16,044 bases of DNA from Flavobacteriia bacterium (GTDB lineage Bacteria; Bacteroidota; Bacteroidia; Flavobacteriales; Flavobacteriaceae), in NCBI GenBank assembly GCA_018500075.1, contig JAHBAN010000251.1, forward strand, positions 1 through 16,044. The letters are read 5' to 3'. Made by a program: the position numbers and the translations under genes. Shown one piece after another: positions 14,355 through 16,044 of the stretch. The first letter of the stretch is position 1. Each line of letters opens with the position of its first letter. The notes below the pieces were generated by a model. The model was given only the letters and a program-made list of their open reading frames with translations. It had not been told where the DNA came from and ran no database searches.

Positions 14355-15617
14355 CTAGCGGAAGGGCTGTGGCACGTCGGGCCGAAAGCGCACGGCGCGA
14401 AACACAAGCGCCACCAGAACCACAAGCAGCCCCAGATAACAGAGCACGCCCACAAGCGAGCTGATGAAAACCCTGTCGCCCATTTTGAGATAGAGCCAGC
14501 TCGCCGGCAGGCTTTGCAACAGGCCAAAGCCGATAATCCAGCGCCAGGCCGTTTGGCGCGACATAATGTGAAACAGCGTCGGCAAGAGCAAAAGCGGCAG
14601 CGTAAAAGAGAACGCCCAGGACACCGGCCCAAACAGCGCCGTGGCCAGCACAAACCCCAGCAAGAGGACAGGCACAGCCGTGCCCGGCACGAGGCGGGGC
14701 CGCATCAGGATCAGCGCTGCGAGGGCCGCCAGCATCAGCGCGGCCATGACCGTGCTCAGCCAGAACGGCTCGGGCAGGCTCGCGGGCTGCGGGCTGTGCG
14801 CGGTGCCGCTCAGAAGCGCCGAGAGCTGGTAAAACACGACTTCGGGGGCGTAATTGCTTTTGTCAAACAGGATCACGGCGTCTAGCTCCCTGAGCAGGCC
14901 AAGGAAGCGCGCGTGCAGCGGCCAGCCCGCCAGCGCCACGCTCATGGTGCCAAGGGCGGCCCCGGTCAGAGCAAATGCGCTGCTCGCCCGCCCGTTGCGC
15001 TCCAGAATGAAGATCAGCGCCAGAAACAGCAGCGACAGCTTGAACGCCGCCGCCACCGCCAGAATCATACCCGCCATGGCAAAGCTGCCGGCGCGGTAGC
15101 GCTCAAAGGCCAGAAGCACCAGAAAGAGCACGGTGATCTGCGGTGTGTTCTGGGCGAGGGCCTGTGCGGCGGGGGCAGAGAGCGCCAGAAAGGCAAAGCC
15201 GAGGCCGACAAACTGCGCAAGTGTCATCTGTGGCGGGCGCACAACTTTCCACGCCAGCCCGACCGAGACACTGAGCATCCCAACCTGCAAGACCAATACC
15301 CCGTTCTGGAAGTCCGTCAGCGTCAGAAGCTTGGTGAAGGGGGCCATCAGCCAGGCCCAGAGCGGCGGGGCGACAAACGCCCCGATCTGGTCTGTGGGCT
15401 GTAGCCCGATCTCGGCCATAAGGCCTTGGTGCGCGGATGAGGGCGCGCCGCCAAGCCCCTCGGGGCCGAGCGTATAGAGCGCCTCGGGCAGCCCTTGGGC
15501 CACAGCATAGCCCGCCAGATAGAGCGCGCTCAGGTCCGGTGTCGGGGTGTTGAGATAGATCGCAATGAAGACCCCTGAAAACATCAGGGCGCAAACGGGA
15601 TAGGCAAGACGCTGCAT
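14355..15617 (-). CDS. Polytopic membrane protein, GT87 (DUF2029)-like glycosyltransferase
   Basis: A 420-residue hydrophobic protein with roughly ten to twelve membrane segments. It resembles GT-C fold polyprenol-phosphate-sugar-dependent transferases of the GT87 type. Supporting features are an acidic residue soon after the first helix (Asp28 in PTPDLSALYLAGYA), the QNTPQI segment (156-161) before a helix, and AFKLSLLFL (191-199), like the conserved lysine motif of that family. The large loop at 42-80 and the loop at 245-285 would face the periplasm. Likely role: transfer of a sugar from a lipid carrier to a cell-envelope glycan or lipid. ATG 15617 has no clear ribosome binding site, so the start is uncertain (ATG at 15584 is an alternative). 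Divergent from aspS, with no obvious link. Confidence 0.72.
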   Translation of the reverse strand: MQRLAYPVCALMFSGVFIAIYLNTPTPDLSALYLAGYAVAQGLPEALYTLGPEGLGGAPSSAHQGLMAEIGLQPTDQIGAFVAPPLWAWLMAPFTKLLTLTDFQNGVLVLQVGMLSVSVGLAWKVVRPPQMTLAQFVGLGFAFLALSAPAAQALAQNTPQITVLFLVLLAFERYRAGSFAMAGMILAVAAAFKLSLLFLALIFILERNGRASSAFALTGAALGTMSVALAGWPLHARFLGLLRELDAVILFDKSNYAPEVVFYQLSALLSGTAHSPQPASLPEPFWLSTVMAALMLAALAALILMRPRLVPGTAVPVLLLGFVLATALFGPVSWAFSFTLPLLLLPTLFHIMSRQTAWRWIIGFGLLQSLPASWLYLKMGDRVFISSLVGVLCYLGLLVVLVALVFRAVRFRPDVPQPFR

Positions 15618-15714
15618 TTGGGAGACCGCTCGTTATTTTGCGCGAAAATGGCATATCCGGCGCCGCTTGGATAGAAACGACGTGAAAACGCCGTGCCAAA
15701 AGAGTCTTCCGTGC

Positions 15715-15751
15715 CACATGGCTTGACTTTTGCCCTTGGGCCATGTGTATC
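15715..15751 (+). promoter_or_regulatory. Candidate aspS promoter framed by an inverted repeat
   Basis: TTGACT (15723-15728), a 17-base spacer and TGTATC (15746-15751) form a possible promoter 47 bases upstream of the aspS start. A perfect inverted repeat, CACATGGC (15715-15722) and GCCATGTG (15740-15747), brackets the -35 box and touches the -10. That is a typical operator layout, though the repeat could also be a chance dyad. Confidence 0.42.
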
Positions 15752-15797
15752 GGCGCGAGCTTTATACGCACCCAGATGCCCTGAAAAGGAATGACCC

Positions 15798-16044
15798 ATG
15801 CACGCCTACCGCAGCCAGACTTGCGCTGATCTGACCCACGCCAATGTTGGCGAAACCGTTCGCCTTTCGGGCTGGGTTCATCGTATCCGCGATCACGGCG
15901 GCGTGCTGTTTATTGATCTGCGCGACACCTATGGCATGACACAGCTGATCTGTGATCCGGACAGCCCCGCGTTTGCGGCGGTCGAAAAGCTGCGCTCGGA
16001 GTGGTGTGTGCGGATTGACGGCGAAGTCAAGGCGCGCGACGCGA
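15798..16044 (+). CDS. aspS: Aspartyl-tRNA synthetase, N-terminal part (cut by the window end)
   Basis: The first 82 codons of a class II aminoacyl-tRNA synthetase that charges tRNA with aspartate. The visible part is the anticodon-binding OB-fold domain: VRLSGWVHRIRDHGGVLFID (21-40), LRDTYGMTQLICDPDS (41-56) and WCVRIDGEVKARD. It aligns from memory with the E. coli AspRS N-terminus. The sequence RDHG, with His33 where E. coli has Leu, matches the type seen in non-discriminating bacterial AspRS that also charge tRNA-Asn. AAGGA at 15786-15790 lies seven bases before ATG 15798. The frame is open to the edge; the catalytic domain is outside the window. Confidence 0.93.
   Translation, partial: MHAYRSQTCADLTHANVGETVRLSGWVHRIRDHGGVLFIDLRDTYGMTQLICDPDSPAFAAVEKLRSEWCVRIDGEVKARDA

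Noticed and set aside
12789..14885. A 698-codon open frame antisense to carB.
   Set aside because: It is a shadow of carB codon bias: the sense strand encodes a complete, highly conserved enzyme, and the antisense product is low-complexity and rich in His, Gly and Asp.

Overview
The window looks like a chromosomal segment from an alphaproteobacterium of the Rhodobacteraceae/roseobacter type. This is inferred from protein flavour (CarB, PNPase, AspRS, RluA), high GC with mostly ordinary housekeeping genes, and gene layout. No ribosomal RNA, tRNA, CRISPR array, integrase or transposase is visible.

Layout, left to right. (1) 53-2200 (+): pnp, polynucleotide phosphorylase, with a stem-loop in its leader and a strong intrinsic terminator after it. 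(2) 2291-3885 (+): an overlapping pair, a family 2 glycosyltransferase and an FkbM-type methyltransferase, probably surface-glycan modification. (3) 3987-4682 (+): an AqpZ-like aquaporin behind an AT-rich leader. (4) 7363-4740 (-): a compact five-gene unit with overlapping or nearly abutting ends: a small exported protein of unknown function, ExbB, an ExbD with the usual membrane aspartate, a second ExbD with asparagine at that position, and a TonB-like protein. It should form an inner-membrane motor that energises outer-membrane transport. (5) 8137-7484 (-) and 8278-9723 (+): divergent genes for a 1-Cys peroxiredoxin and an NAD(P)-dependent aldehyde dehydrogenase. (6) 9724-10200: a 477-base non-coding stretch full of symmetric sequence. 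(7) 14180-10201 (-): carB, then rluA five bases downstream. (8) 15617-14355 (-): a polytopic membrane protein resembling GT87 (DUF2029) glycosyltransferases. (9) 15798 to the window end (+): the first 82 codons of aspS.

The most unusual part is the gap between the aldehyde dehydrogenase and rluA. It holds three GTGCAC hexamers exactly 11 bases apart, a perfect 14-base palindrome among three TTAA tetramers, and a long imperfect inverted repeat (9932-10088) that can fold by hand into about 40 base pairs in five helices. It may be an undescribed structured RNA or a palindromic interspersed element. The second point of interest is the paired ExbD proteins, only one of which keeps the proton-pathway aspartate. 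The other genes are recognisable families with intact motifs. All pairings and motif positions were read by eye; no search or folding program was run.
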